The position numbers and the translations under genes were made by a program. The notes beneath the pieces were generated by a model. It worked only from the letters and a program-made list of their open reading frames with translations, made no database searches and was not told the origin of the DNA. Of a stretch of 14,302 bases of DNA, positions 14,287-14,302 are shown one piece after another (position 1 is the stretch's first letter; each line of letters starts with the position of its first letter). This DNA comes from an uncultured bacterium. GTDB lineage: Bacteria > Spirochaetota > Spirochaetia > Sphaerochaetales > Sphaerochaetaceae. Location of the stretch: contig CAJMOS010000080.1 in assembly GCA_905215015.1 (NCBI GenBank), positions 1 to 14,302 on the forward strand. The letters run 5' to 3'.

Positions 14287-14302
14287 TGGTGGTACGTTTG
14301 AG

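Overview
The window looks like chromosome of a spirochaete of the Treponema/Sphaerochaeta group. The reason is gene order: rpsT, an HU/IHF gene, lnt, rho and rpmE lie consecutively on one strand, an order I recall from Treponema pallidum, and Rho carries a long low-complexity N-terminal extension. No flagellar gene or rRNA/tRNA is present. The genus is an inference from memory, not from a search.

Layout. (1) 1-1423: the 3' end of an AraC-type regulator gene runs tail to tail into a beta-CASP metallo-beta-lactamase gene, and the two overlap by 26 bp. (2) About 1535-2440: a decayed remnant, on the minus strand, of the C-terminus of a very large helicase/nuclease of the DUF4011-AAA_11/12-MTES_1575-DUF3320 type. 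(3) 2495-6443: a purine salvage unit on the minus strand: a GntR/HutC regulator (gntR), an NCS2 purine permease and adenine deaminase (ade). A perfect inverted repeat sits between the -35 and -10 boxes of the permease promoter. (4) About 6490-7255: a second decayed remnant, on the plus strand, of a DUF3427-type DEAD/DEAH helicase. The purine genes are therefore bracketed by two dead helicase genes. (5) 7257-11997: housekeeping genes on the minus strand. rpsT-HU-lnt share a promoter and end at a hairpin. rho has its own strong promoter and a structured leader, and is followed by rpmE and an intrinsic terminator. (6) 12018-14286: divergent ricT (PSP1) and dusB.

Working together. The permease imports a purine base, Ade deaminates adenine to hypoxanthine, and the GntR protein probably senses a related metabolite and blocks the promoter. 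The housekeeping cluster covers ribosomal proteins S20 and L31, nucleoid protein HU/IHF, lipoprotein N-acylation, transcription termination, RNA processing (RicT-like) and tRNA dihydrouridylation.

Most notable pattern. Genes inside operons or with long leaders have clear Shine-Dalgarno (SD) sites. Four genes without one (gntR, ricT, dusB and, less clearly, the metallo-beta-lactamase) have promoter boxes ending only 7 to 11 bases before their ATG, so their mRNAs should be leaderless or nearly so. I see no CRISPR array, intact mobile element or novel defence system.
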